Of a DNA stretch of 64,000 nt, positions 42,644-51,673 are shown in pieces; within the stretch, counting starts at the first letter, position 1; each line of letters opens with the position of its first letter. The stretch comes from Bradyrhizobium sp. 138 (GTDB lineage Bacteria; Pseudomonadota; Alphaproteobacteria; Rhizobiales; Xanthobacteraceae). The position numbers were made by a program, and so were the translations under genes. Where the stretch lies: NCBI RefSeq assembly GCF_023074075.1, contig NZ_JADPKT010000029.1:62001-126000 (forward strand), given 5' to 3'. The notes below the pieces were generated by a model. That model made no database searches and was not told where the DNA came from. It saw nothing but the letters and a program-made list of their open reading frames with translations.

Positions 42644-44296
42644 ATGTCGACTGCTGACACTGTTCTTGCACCGGTTGGTGCTCCCGGCTTCCTCGATCGT
42701 GAACGCACGATCGCGACGGCCGGTTTCAATCGCTGGCTGGTGCCGCCGGCGGCGCTGTGCATCCATCTGTGCATCGGCATGGCCTACGGCTTCTCGGTGT
42801 TCTGGCTGCCGCTGTCGCGCGCGATCGGCATCACGGCGCCGAAGGCCTGCCCGGACATGTCGCTGTGGCAGGAGCTGTTCACGACCAGCTGCGACTGGAA
42901 GGTCGCCAGCATGGGATGGATGTACACCCTGTTCTTCGTGCTGCTCGGTATCGCGGCTGCGGTCTGGGGCGGCTGGCTGGAGCGCGTCGGCCCGCGCAAG
43001 GCGGGCTTCGTCTCGGCGCTCTGCTGGTGCGGCGGTCTCTTCCTCGGTGCGATCGGAGTTTACACCCATCAGCTCTGGCTGTTGTGGCTGGGTTCGGGCG
43101 TGATCGGCGGCATCGGCCTCGGCCTCGGCTACATCTCGCCGGTGTCGACGCTCGTGAAATGGTTCCCAGATCGCCGCGGCATGGCGACCGGCATGGCCAT
43201 CATGGGCTTCGGCGGCGGCGCCATGATCGGCGCGCCACTGGCGAACCTGCTGATGAACCACTTCAAGAGCCCGAGCTCGGTCGGCGTCTGGGAGACCTTC
43301 GTCGCGATGGGCGTCATCTACTTCGTGTTCATGATGATCGGCGCGTTTCGCTATCGTCTGCCGCCGCCCGGCTGGCAGCCCGAGGGCTGGACCCCGCCGG
43401 CCAAGGCCAACGCGATGATCTCGAAGAACAACGTCCATCTCAACGATGCGCACAAGACGCCGCAATTCTGGCTGATCTGGTGGGTGCTGTGCCTGAACGT
43501 GTCGGCCGGCATCGGCGTGATCGGCATGGCCTCGCCCATGCTGCAGGAGATCTTCGGCGGCAAGCTGATCGGCCTGCCGGATGTCGGCTTCAACGCGCTC
43601 GATGCCGGGCAGAAGGCCCAGATCGCGGCGATCGCCGCGGGCTTTGCCGGATTGTTGTCGCTGTTCAACATCGGCGGCCGCTTCTTCTGGGCCTCGCTGT
43701 CGGACAAGATCGGACGCAAGAACACCTACTACACGTTCTTCATCCTCGGCATCGTGCTCTACGCGCTGGCGCCGACGTTTGCCGCGATCGGCTCGAAGCT
43801 GCTGTTCGTGGTGGGCTTCGGCATCATCCTGTCGATGTATGGCGGCGGGTTCGCCACGGTGCCGGCTTATCTGGCCGACATGTTCGGCACCCAATTCGTC
43901 GGCGCCATCCACGGCCGGCTGCTGACGGCGTGGTCGACAGCGGGCATCATCGGCCCCGTCGTGGTCAACTACATCCGCGAGTTCCAGCTCGCGGCCGGCG
44001 TGCCGCGCGACCAGCTCTACAACACCACCATGTACATCCTGTGTGCGATGCTGGTCGCGGGCCTGATCTGCAACTATTTGATCAAGCCGGTGGATTCGAA
44101 GTGGCACATGAAGGACGCCGATGTCGCCAAGTTGCAGGCGGCGAGCGCCAGCGCTGCAGCCGCGGGGCCGCACGGCTCCTACGGCATCGGCTTTGGCGGG
44201 CTCGACGCCAAGGCGGCGCTGTTCTGGGCCTTCGTCGGCGTTCCCCTGGCTTGGGGTGTGTGGAAGACGCTGGAGAGCGCGGTCAAGATCTTCTAA
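42644..44296 (+). CDS. Oxalate/formate antiporter-type MFS transporter (OFA family)
   Basis: This 550-residue protein has twelve predicted membrane helices. The first pair surrounds LCIHLCIGMAYGFSVFWLPL, and the MFS loop motif is in GGWLERVGPRKAGF; another is ISPVSTLVKWFPDRRGMATG. These are typical of OFA family members that exchange oxalate and formate or carry related carboxylates. A long central loop (about 250-275) is present. GGAGG eight bases upstream fixes the start at 42644. It is driven by a sigma-54 promoter and precedes the formate dehydrogenase genes. Confidence 0.88.
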   Translation: MSTADTVLAPVGAPGFLDRERTIATAGFNRWLVPPAALCIHLCIGMAYGFSVFWLPLSRAIGITAPKACPDMSLWQELFTTSCDWKVASMGWMYTLFFVLLGIAAAVWGGWLERVGPRKAGFVSALCWCGGLFLGAIGVYTHQLWLLWLGSGVIGGIGLGLGYISPVSTLVKWFPDRRGMATGMAIMGFGGGAMIGAPLANLLMNHFKSPSSVGVWETFVAMGVIYFVFMMIGAFRYRLPPPGWQPEGWTPPAKANAMISKNNVHLNDAHKTPQFWLIWWVLCLNVSAGIGVIGMASPMLQEIFGGKLIGLPDVGFNALDAGQKAQIAAIAAGFAGLLSLFNIGGRFFWASLSDKIGRKNTYYTFFILGIVLYALAPTFAAIGSKLLFVVGFGIILSMYGGGFATVPAYLADMFGTQFVGAIHGRLLTAWSTAGIIGPVVVNYIREFQLAAGVPRDQLYNTTMYILCAMLVAGLICNYLIKPVDSKWHMKDADVAKLQAASASAAAAGPHGSYGIGFGGLDAKAALFWAFVGVPLAWGVWKTLESAVKIF

Positions 44297-44594
44297 TCGC
44301 ACATTCATCGCGAGCGGGAGCGCATCAAGGCCGCGCTCCCGCCGCTCATGCGATTGCCTCAATACGACTTCGCTATCGCAGCATGGGACGCCTTTATTGA
44401 TCTCCAGACCAATTCAGGCTTCGTTCTATTGGTCGGCGCGTTGGACGAACGCATGGCCGTGTCCGGGCGGCATTCTCCAGGATTTGCCTACGGCCGCCCT
44501 TAACTGCTTCCGCGAGCATGATAAATCTCTTGGCATCTGGCATGCCAAGAGCTAGAACCAGAGCCGTTCTAAAAGACGAGATCGAGACGAATCG
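44297..44594. other. Intergenic region upstream of formate dehydrogenase
   Basis: This region holds an inverted repeat (GACCAAT 44407-44413 / ATTGGTC 44428-44434), a palindrome at 44530-44548 (TTGGCAT and ATGCCAA arms) and a possible -24/-12 promoter. No gene is visible. Confidence 0.5.
44538..44553 (+). promoter_or_regulatory. Possible weaker sigma-54 promoter of fds operon
   Basis: TGGCATG-CCAA-GAGCT matches the -24 half fully and keeps the GC and T of the -12 half, with the required GG-N10-GC spacing. It lies 42 bp before the fdsB-like start. The TT of the -12 box is replaced by GA, so confidence is modest. Confidence 0.42.
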
Positions 44595-46298
44595 ATGAGC
44601 CACGACGTGCACAAGGTCCGCCCATTCGAGCATCCGGGCGAGGGGCGCCGGCGCGCCAAGGCGACGCCCAAGGGGCGCCAGGTCGACCCGATCGCCGGGC
44701 ACGAGATCGAGCTGCTGCTCGGCGACAGGCCGCGGCGGCGCGATTTCTTGATCGAATATCTGCACCTGATCCAGGACAAGTATCATCAGATCTCGGCTGC
44801 GCATCTGGCTGCGCTTGCCGACGAGATGAAGCTCGCCTTCGCCGAAGTGTTCGAGACCGCGACCTTTTACGCGCATTTCGACGTGGTGAAGGAGGGCGAG
44901 CCCGACATCGCCCCGCTCACGATCCGCGTCTGCGATTCGCTGACCTGCGCGATGCTCGGCGGCGAGAAGCTGCTCCAGGATCTGCAGAGCGCGTCGGGTC
45001 CCGGCATCCGCGTGGTGCGCGCGCCCTGCGTCGGTCGTTGTGATACCGCGCCTGCTGCCGAGGTCGGCCACAATTTCGTCGACCACGCCACCGTCGCCAA
45101 TGTGATGGCGGCCGCCAAGGCCGGCGACACCCATGCGCATCTGCCCGACTATGTCGGCTATGAGGCCTATGTCGCCGGCGGCGGCTATAAGCTGCTAGGT
45201 CGCCTGCGCTCCGGCGAGCTGTCGAAGGATGACCTTCTGAAGTCGCTCGACGACGCTTCGCTGCGCGGCCTCGGCGGCGCCGGCTTCCCGACAGGACGCA
45301 AATGGCGCGCGGTGCTCGGCGAGCCCGGCCCGCGGCTGATGGCGATCAACGGCGACGAGGGCGAGCCCGGCACGTTCAAGGATCGCTATTATCTGGAAAC
45401 GGATCCGCACCGCTTCATCGAGGGCATGCTGATCGGCGCGCATGTCGTGCAGGCGAGCGACGTCTACATCTATCTGCGCGACGAATATCCGGCCTCGCGC
45501 GAGATCCTGGAGCGCGAGATCGCAAAGCTGCCGCCGGGCGGCCCGACGCTGCACATGCGCCGTGGCGCCGGCGCTTACATCTGCGGCGAGGAATCCTCGC
45601 TGCTGGAGAGCATCGAAGGCAAGCGCGGCCTGCCGCGGCACAAGCCGCCATATCCGTTCCAGGTCGGCCTGTTCGGCCTGCCGACGCTGATCAACAACAT
45701 CGAGACGCTGTGGTGGGTGCGCGACATCGTCGAGAAGGGCGCCGACTGGTGGAAAGGCCATGGCCGTCATGAGCGCCACGGCCTGCGCAGCTTCTCGGTC
45801 TCGGGCCGCGTCAAGAAACCCGGCATGAAGCTCGCTGCCGCGGGCATCACCGTGCGCGAGCTGATCAATGAGTATTGCGGCGGCATGGCCGATGGCCATC
45901 AGTTCTACGCGTACCTGCCGGGGGGGGCGTCCGGCGGCATCTTGCCGGCGTCGATGGACGACATCCCGCTCGATTTCGGCACGCTGGAGAAATATGGCTG
46001 CTTCATCGGCTCGGCCGCGATCGTGATCCTGTCGCAAAAGGACAGCGTGCGCGCAGCGGCGCTGAACCTGATGAAATTCTTCGAGGACGAGAGCTGCGGC
46101 CAGTGCACGCCGTGCCGCGTCGGCACCCAGAAGGCGGCGCAGCTGATGCAGAAGCCGGTCTGGAACCGGGCCTTGCTGGAAGAATTGAGCCAGGCGATGC
46201 GCGATGCCTCGATCTGCGGGCTCGGGCAGGCGGCATCGAATCCGCTCAGCTCCGTGATTAAATATTTCCCTGACGAGTTCAAGGAAGCGGCGGAATGA
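44595..46298 (+). CDS. NAD-linked formate dehydrogenase beta subunit (fused NuoE/NuoF-like)
   Basis: This 567-residue diaphorase subunit passes electrons from the molybdenum subunit to NAD+. Residues about 30-180 form a NuoE-like [2Fe-2S] domain with VCDSLTCAMLGG and VRAPCVGRCDTAPA. Residues about 200-567 are NuoF-like, with the FMN site GGAGFPTGRKWRAVLG, NAD site NGDEGEPGTFKDRYYLE and [4Fe-4S] ligands ESCGQCTPCRVG. In Cupriavidus and Rhodobacter these are two proteins, FdsG and FdsB, and here they are one chain. The stop overlaps the alpha-subunit start by four bases. Confidence 0.92.
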   Translation: MSHDVHKVRPFEHPGEGRRRAKATPKGRQVDPIAGHEIELLLGDRPRRRDFLIEYLHLIQDKYHQISAAHLAALADEMKLAFAEVFETATFYAHFDVVKEGEPDIAPLTIRVCDSLTCAMLGGEKLLQDLQSASGPGIRVVRAPCVGRCDTAPAAEVGHNFVDHATVANVMAAAKAGDTHAHLPDYVGYEAYVAGGGYKLLGRLRSGELSKDDLLKSLDDASLRGLGGAGFPTGRKWRAVLGEPGPRLMAINGDEGEPGTFKDRYYLETDPHRFIEGMLIGAHVVQASDVYIYLRDEYPASREILEREIAKLPPGGPTLHMRRGAGAYICGEESSLLESIEGKRGLPRHKPPYPFQVGLFGLPTLINNIETLWWVRDIVEKGADWWKGHGRHERHGLRSFSVSGRVKKPGMKLAAAGITVRELINEYCGGMADGHQFYAYLPGGASGGILPASMDDIPLDFGTLEKYGCFIGSAAIVILSQKDSVRAAALNLMKFFEDESCGQCTPCRVGTQKAAQLMQKPVWNRALLEELSQAMRDASICGLGQAASNPLSSVIKYFPDEFKEAAE

Positions 46299-49063
46299 CC
46301 AAGATTACGTTCGAACTCGACGGCAAGCAGGTCGAGGCCAAACCCGGCGAGACCATCTGGCAAGTTGCAAAGCGCCAGGGCCGCGACATTCCGCATCTGT
46401 GCTATTCGCCGGCGCCCGACTATCGCCCCGACGGCAATTGCCGTGCCTGTATGGTCGAGATCGAGGGCGAGCGCGTGCTCGCGGCGTCCTGCAAGCGCAC
46501 GCCGTCCGTCGGCATGAAGGTCAAGACCGAGTCGGCTCGCGCAACTGCCGCGCAGAAGATGGTGATGGAGCTGCTCGTCGCCGACCAGCCGGCGCGCGAG
46601 ACCAGCCACGATCCGGATTCGAAATTCTGGCACTGGGCTGAGACGACCGGCGTTACCGAGAGCCGCTTCCCCGCCGCCGAGCGCTGGGCGACCGACGCCA
46701 GCCACCCGGCGATGCGCGTCAATCTCGATGCCTGCATCCAGTGCGGCCTCTGCGTGCGCGCCTGCCGCGAGGTCCAGGTCAATGACGTCATCGGCATGGC
46801 CTATCGCAATCATGGCTCGAAGATCGTGTTCGACTTCGACGATCCCATGGGCGAGTCCACCTGCGTCGCCTGCGGTGAATGCGTGCAGGCCTGCCCGACC
46901 GGCGCGCTGATGCCGGCCGTGATGCTCGACGACAAGCAGACTCGCGTCACTTACGCCGACAAAAAGGTCGATTCGCTCTGCCCATTCTGCGGCGTCGGCT
47001 GCCAGGTGACCTATGAGGTCAAGGACGAGAAGGTGATCTATGCCGAGGGCCGCGACGGCCCCGCCAATCACAATCGTCTCTGCGTCAAGGGCCGCTTCGG
47101 TTTCGACTACATCCACCATCCGCATCGCCTGACCAAGCCGCTGGTGCGGCTGCCGAACGCAAAGAAGGATGCCAACGACCAGGTCGATCCGGCCAACCCG
47201 TTCACCCATTTCCGCGAAGCGAGCTGGGAAGAAGCGCTCGACATCGCCGCCAAGGGCCTCGTCAAGATCCGCGACGAGAAGGGCGTGAAGGCGCTGGCGG
47301 GCTTCGGCTCGGCCAAGGGCTCGAACGAAGAGGCCTATCTGTTCCAGAAGCTGGTGCGCACCGGATTCGGCTCGAACAATGTCGACCATTGCACCCGGCT
47401 GTGCCACGCCTCCTCGGTCGCAGCCTTGTTCGAGGGCCTGAGCTCGGGCGCCGTGTCGGCACCGTTCTCCGCGGCGATGGATGCCGAGGTCATCGTCGTG
47501 ATCGGCGCCAATCCGACCGTGAACCATCCGGTCGCCGCGACCTTTATCAAGAACGCGGTCAAGCAGAACGGCGCAAAACTGTTCGTGATGGATCCGCGCC
47601 GGCAGTCGCTGTCGCGTCATGCGACCAAGCATCTGCAGTTCAAGCCCGGCTCCGACGTCGCGATGCTGAACGCGATGATCAACACGATCATCACCGAGGG
47701 CCTGACCGACGACCAGTACATCGCCGGCTACACCGAAGGCTTCGAGGACCTCAAGGAGAAGATCAAGGAGTTCACGCCGGAGAAGATGGAGCCGATCTGC
47801 GGCGTCCCGGCGCAGACCCTGCGCGAAGTGGCGCGAACCTATGCGCGGGCAAAATCGTCGATCATCTTCTGGGGCATGGGCATCAGCCAGCACGTCCACG
47901 GTACCGACAATGCGCGCTGCCTGATCGCGCTGGCGCTGATCACCGGTCAGGTCGGCCGCCCCGGCACCGGCCTGCATCCGCTGCGCGGCCAGAACAACGT
48001 GCAAGGCGCCTCCGATGCCGGCCTGATCCCGATGTTCCTGCCGGACTATCAGCCGGTCGGCCGCGACGATCTGCGCGGCAGCTTCGAAAAGCTCTGGCAG
48101 CAGGATCTCGATCCCGTCCGCGGCCTGACCGTGGTCGAGATCATGAACGCGATCCATGCCGGCGAGATCAAGGGCATGTATATCGAGGGCGAGAATCCCG
48201 CGATGTCGGACCCCGACCTCCAGCATGCGCGCCATGCGCTCGCGATGCTCGATCATCTCGTGGTGCAGGATCTCTTCGTCACCGAGACCGCGTTCCACGC
48301 TGACGTGATCCTGCCGGCCTCGGCGTTCGCCGAGAAGGACGGCTCCTTCACCAACACCGATCGCCGCGTCCAGCTCGCGCGCCAGGTGATCAAGCCGCCG
48401 GGCGATGCGCGTCAGGATCTCTGGATCATCCAGGAGATCGGCAAGCGCATGGGCCTGCCGTGGAATTATGCCGGTCCCGGCGATGTCTTCACCGAGATGG
48501 CAGAGCTGATGCCGTCGCTGAAGAACATCACTTGGGAGCGGCTGGTGCGCGAAGGCGCGGTGACCTATCCCGTCGACGATCCGAACAAGCCCGGCAACGA
48601 GATCATCTTCACCACGGGCTTTCCGACCGCGAGCGGCCGCGGCAAGATCGTGCCGGCCAAGGTCATCCCGCCGGACGAGATTCCCGACGCCGAATATCCG
48701 ATGGTGCTCTCGACCGGCCGCGTGCTGGAGCACTGGCACACCGGCTCGATGACCCGCCGCGCCCAGGTGCTCGACCAGATCGAACCCGAGGCGGTCGCGT
48801 TCATGTCGCCAAAGGACATGCGCAAGAAGAAGCTCACACCCGGCGATTTCATTCGCCTGGAGACCCGCCGCGGCGCGGTCGAGGTCAAGGTTCGCTCCGA
48901 CCGCGACGTACCGGAGAACATGGTGTTCATGCCGTTCTGCTACGCGGAGGCGGCGGCGAATCTATTGACCAATCCGGCGCTCGATCCGTTCGGCAAGATC
49001 CCGGAATTCAAGTTCTGCGCGGCCAGAGCCGAGCGCGCCGAAATGAGGGACGCGGCGGAGTAG
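46295..49063 (+). CDS. fdsA: NAD-linked formate dehydrogenase alpha subunit (molybdenum)
   Basis: The 922-residue enzyme oxidises formate to CO2 at a bis-MGD molybdenum centre. An N-terminal NuoG-like region has a [2Fe-2S] domain, a His/Cys-ligated cluster and two ferredoxin clusters (CIQCGLCVRACREVQ, CVACGECVQACPTG). Then CPFCGVGCQVTYEV binds the proximal [4Fe-4S] cluster. The active-site residue is Cys in HCTRLCHASS near residue 370, so no selenocysteine is used. MGD-binding segments such as NPTVNHPVAATF and GQNNVQGASDAG follow. No fdsD-like gene follows. Confidence 0.95.
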   Translation: MTKITFELDGKQVEAKPGETIWQVAKRQGRDIPHLCYSPAPDYRPDGNCRACMVEIEGERVLAASCKRTPSVGMKVKTESARATAAQKMVMELLVADQPARETSHDPDSKFWHWAETTGVTESRFPAAERWATDASHPAMRVNLDACIQCGLCVRACREVQVNDVIGMAYRNHGSKIVFDFDDPMGESTCVACGECVQACPTGALMPAVMLDDKQTRVTYADKKVDSLCPFCGVGCQVTYEVKDEKVIYAEGRDGPANHNRLCVKGRFGFDYIHHPHRLTKPLVRLPNAKKDANDQVDPANPFTHFREASWEEALDIAAKGLVKIRDEKGVKALAGFGSAKGSNEEAYLFQKLVRTGFGSNNVDHCTRLCHASSVAALFEGLSSGAVSAPFSAAMDAEVIVVIGANPTVNHPVAATFIKNAVKQNGAKLFVMDPRRQSLSRHATKHLQFKPGSDVAMLNAMINTIITEGLTDDQYIAGYTEGFEDLKEKIKEFTPEKMEPICGVPAQTLREVARTYARAKSSIIFWGMGISQHVHGTDNARCLIALALITGQVGRPGTGLHPLRGQNNVQGASDAGLIPMFLPDYQPVGRDDLRGSFEKLWQQDLDPVRGLTVVEIMNAIHAGEIKGMYIEGENPAMSDPDLQHARHALAMLDHLVVQDLFVTETAFHADVILPASAFAEKDGSFTNTDRRVQLARQVIKPPGDARQDLWIIQEIGKRMGLPWNYAGPGDVFTEMAELMPSLKNITWERLVREGAVTYPVDDPNKPGNEIIFTTGFPTASGRGKIVPAKVIPPDEIPDAEYPMVLSTGRVLEHWHTGSMTRRAQVLDQIEPEAVAFMSPKDMRKKKLTPGDFIRLETRRGAVEVKVRSDRDVPENMVFMPFCYAEAAANLLTNPALDPFGKIPEFKFCAARAERAEMRDAAE

Positions 49064-49099
49064 GGGTTCCTGTGGTTGTGGCGCTCATCTGTGCCGCAC

Positions 49100-49221
49100 C
49101 GTCATTGCGAGCCAACGGGTCCGCGCAAAGCGCGGCCCGATGACAGGCTCCGCGAAGCAATCCAGGCTTTCTCTGCGGAGGGACTCTGGATTGCTTGTCG
49201 CTTGCGCTCCTCGCAATGACG
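49100..49221. repeat. Second copy of the dispersed palindromic repeat
   Basis: The outer arms (starting at CGTCATTGCGAG and ending at CTCGCAATGACG) and inner arms around CAATCCAG/CTGGATTG match the element at 36521-36601, with a longer, less perfect centre. It lies between the formate dehydrogenase and ybaK-like genes. Confidence 0.8.
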
Positions 49222-49237
49222 GCGCAGAGATACGCGC

Positions 49238-49711
49238 ATGTCCAAAGTCACCCCCGCCACCCGTGCGCTCGAAGCCGCCGGTATTGCCTTCACCGTCCAT
49301 GCCTACGACTACGATCCTGACGCCGAGAGCATCGGCCTGCAGGCCGCCGCCGCGCTCGGCGAGGACCCGGCGCGTGTCCTCAAGACACTGATGGCGCTGG
49401 TGGACGGCAAGTCAGTCTGTGTGATCGTGCCGTCCGACCAGGAAGTGTCGATGAAGAAGCTCGCGGCGGCCGCGAGCGGCAAGTCGGCGCAGATGATGAA
49501 GCCGCCGGAGGCCGAGCGCGTCACAGGCTACAAGGTCGGCGGCATCAGCCCGTTCGGGCAGCGCAAGCAGGTACCGACCGTGATCGAACAGAGCGTGCTC
49601 GCGCATGATCTCGTCTATCTCAATGGCGGCCAGCGCGGATTGCAGGTGCGGCTGAGGCCGGCTGATGTGAAGGACGTCTTGAAGGCGGTCGTGGCGGATG
49701 TGCTGGCGTGA
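49238..49711 (+). CDS. ybaK: YbaK/EbsC family Cys-tRNA(Pro) deacylase
   Basis: The 157-residue protein has the YbaK fold, with TRALEAAGIAFTVHAYDYDP, AAALGEDPARVLKTLMALVDGK, KKLAAAASGKSAQMMKPPEAERVTGYKVGGISPFGQRK and the invariant Lys/Gly residues of the editing site. It hydrolyses cysteine mischarged on tRNA-Pro in trans. It starts just after the palindromic repeat and precedes a HupE/UreJ-like gene by 18 bp. Confidence 0.93.
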   Translation: MSKVTPATRALEAAGIAFTVHAYDYDPDAESIGLQAAAALGEDPARVLKTLMALVDGKSVCVIVPSDQEVSMKKLAAAASGKSAQMMKPPEAERVTGYKVGGISPFGQRKQVPTVIEQSVLAHDLVYLNGGQRGLQVRLRPADVKDVLKAVVADVLA

Positions 49712-49729
49712 CGGCAATGGGGTGAGACC

Positions 49730-50815
49730 ATGAGGCAGCCGCGGCTGCTGTGGCTTGCGGTTCTGCTCGGGCTCGGCTTTCCGGCTGAGGCGCATCAGGT
49801 CAACCTCGTCACGGCACGCGTGGCGCTAAGCCCCGATCGCAGGGTGAGCGTCGAGCTCGGATTGAAGGGCAGCGATGTCGATCGCCTGATCGGCACGAAA
49901 ACTTATGATGCGAGACAGGACGCGGTCGATCCCGCGGCGGTCGCAGCGGCCAGATCCGCACTCCTCGCCTATATGAGCACCCACCTGGCCGTAACAGGCG
50001 GCGCCAGGGCCTGCCTGGCCGGAGATGCAGCGATCCTGGCCGACGGCGACGGCATCGTCTATCGCAACAGCTTTGCCTGCGTCGGCACCGCCGGCGACAT
50101 CAACTATCGCTCCACCGTGCTGACCGAGAAGGATCCGGCCGCGCGCCAAGTCGTGCTGATTGCACAGGGCAGGTCGGAGGTGCAGGCCTTGCTCGACGCC
50201 GGCAATACGACGGTCACGCTCTCAACCGCGCCGCCGCCGCTGCGGTCGACGATGCAGCGCTATCTCCTCGCCGGCGTCGAGCACATCTTCCTCGGCTACG
50301 ATCATATCGCATTCCTGATTGCCGTGGTGCTGTGGGCGAGACGGCTCGTTCCCGTTGTCAAGATCGTGACGGCCTTCACCATCGCCCATTCGATGACCTT
50401 GTCGCTGGCCGCTCTGGACCTCCTCGTCATCCCGAGCCGCATTGTGGAGCCTGCGATCGCGGCCTCGATCGTCTTCGTGGCCGTGGAGAACTTCTTCTCG
50501 CGCGATGTCGACAGGCGCTGGCGCGTGGCCTTTCTGTTCGGACTGATCCACGGCTTCGGCTTCGCCGGAGCGCTTCGCGAGATCGGCCTGCCGCCGAACG
50601 CAGCGGTGCCGGCGCTCGCCGCTTTCAACATCGGCGTGGAGATCGGGCAGGTCGCGATCGTCGTGGTCGCGCTGCCGGCGCTCGGCCTCCTGGACCGGCT
50701 GACCACGACGGACCGGACCGAGCCGGTGAGGGCGGCGGGCTTGGTCTACATGGTGTCGGGGGTCATCAGCCTGCTCGGCGGCTATTGGCTGCTCGCGCGC
50801 ATCTTCGAGGCTTGA
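49730..50815 (+). CDS. HupE/UreJ-family membrane protein
   Basis: The 361-residue protein has a signal peptide (LLWLAVLLGLGFPAEA), a periplasmic domain of about 150 residues, and a C-terminal six-helix membrane region with GVEHIFLGYDHIAFLIAVVLWA, TAFTIAHSMTLSLAAL and FGLIHGFGFAGALREIGL. The conserved His and Asp residues in these helices are shared with HupE/UreJ proteins, which are suspected nickel or cobalt permeases. No hydrogenase or urease genes are near, so substrate is open. Confidence 0.84.
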   Translation: MRQPRLLWLAVLLGLGFPAEAHQVNLVTARVALSPDRRVSVELGLKGSDVDRLIGTKTYDARQDAVDPAAVAAARSALLAYMSTHLAVTGGARACLAGDAAILADGDGIVYRNSFACVGTAGDINYRSTVLTEKDPAARQVVLIAQGRSEVQALLDAGNTTVTLSTAPPPLRSTMQRYLLAGVEHIFLGYDHIAFLIAVVLWARRLVPVVKIVTAFTIAHSMTLSLAALDLLVIPSRIVEPAIAASIVFVAVENFFSRDVDRRWRVAFLFGLIHGFGFAGALREIGLPPNAAVPALAAFNIGVEIGQVAIVVVALPALGLLDRLTTTDRTEPVRAAGLVYMVSGVISLLGGYWLLARIFEA

Positions 50816-50823
50816 GCGGCAGC

Positions 50824-51519
50824 CTACTGTCTTTGCAACAACTTGAGCCGGCAGCGCAACGCCTCGCGAATGTGCGCGCGCGCGAGCTGCTCCGCCTTGT
50901 CGCCGTCGCGTGCGGCGATGGCGTCGATGATGGCCTGATGCTCGTCGTGGCTGGTTGAGGGGCGGCCCGATACGGTGAAGGTGGTCGGGCCGAGCAGGGC
51001 GATCCAGTCCTGCAATTCCCGCGAAGCGTTGTCGAGATAGCGGTTGCGCGCGGCGCGGCAGATCGCCTCGTGGAAGGCGCGGTTGAGCCTTGCCCTCTCT
51101 CTTGCCATCTCGGCTGCGTCGGTTTCCGACGTCTCGACAAAAGCCTGCTCGATATCCCTGACAGCGTCGATCTCCGGCGGTGACGCGTGCTCGGCGGCAA
51201 GGCGCGCGGCGGCGCCTTCCATGATCTCGCGCATGGCGTAGAGCTCGAGCACCTCGGAGATGTCGAGATTGCGCACGATCAGCCCGCGGCCGCCGGCGGG
51301 GGCGACGAAACCGCGCGCTGCAAGGCGGCCCAGCGCTTCGCGAACCGGTGTGCGGCTGACCTTCAGCCGCTGCGCGACCTCCTCCTCGCGCAGGCGGTCG
51401 CCGGCGCGGTAGCTGCCGGCCTGGAGTGCTTCGCACAGCGAGCGGAACACCGCCTCGCCGAGCGCTAAGCCGGCGCCACGCGCGATCGATCCACCTATCT
51501 TTGCCGGGCGTCTGGCCAT
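50824..51519 (-). CDS. GntR family (FCD-type) regulator
   Basis: The 231-residue protein has an N-terminal GntR winged helix (LGEAVFRSLCEALQAGSYRAGDRLREEEVAQRLKVSRTPVREALGRLAARGFVAP) and a C-terminal FCD effector domain with YAMREIMEGAAARLAAEHA and HDEHQAIIDAIAARDGDKAEQLARAHI, whose His residues ligate a metal or carboxylate ligand. The start at 51519 is preceded by GAGGG. It is divergent from tcuAB and probably represses it until tricarballylate or a related acid is present. Confidence 0.88.
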   Translation of the reverse strand: MARRPAKIGGSIARGAGLALGEAVFRSLCEALQAGSYRAGDRLREEEVAQRLKVSRTPVREALGRLAARGFVAPAGGRGLIVRNLDISEVLELYAMREIMEGAAARLAAEHASPPEIDAVRDIEQAFVETSETDAAEMARERARLNRAFHEAICRAARNRYLDNASRELQDWIALLGPTTFTVSGRPSTSHDEHQAIIDAIAARDGDKAEQLARAHIREALRCRLKLLQRQ

Positions 51520-51584
51520 GTTCCCTCGAAGCAATGCGTATCCCTGCCCATGCAGAGATGACGCTTGCACAGCTTCTGTATATC

Positions 51585-51596
51585 TTTGTATACAAA
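51585..51596. promoter_or_regulatory. GntR operator candidate
   Basis: TTTGTATACAAA is a perfect 12-bp palindrome in the divergent region between the GntR gene and tcuA. FCD-type GntR regulators bind short palindromes of this kind. It is 66 bp from one start and about 80 bp from the other. Confidence 0.6.
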
Positions 51597-51673
51597 AGTA
51601 CGCAATGACGGCGTGGTTGATCGGGGCTGCCGGCAGCAGAATGCCTCCAACTTCGTCGCATCGGATGGACGGC

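Noticed and set aside
42407..44362. A 651-codon minus-strand frame opposite the MFS transporter
   Set aside because: The transporter has clear membrane helices and MFS motifs on the other strand, and this frame reads as antisense noise.
45905..48739. A 944-codon open frame on the minus strand opposite the formate dehydrogenase genes
   Set aside because: It is the antisense shadow of fdsB/fdsA. Its composition is His/Asp/Arg-rich without any family motif, typical of high-G+C antisense frames.
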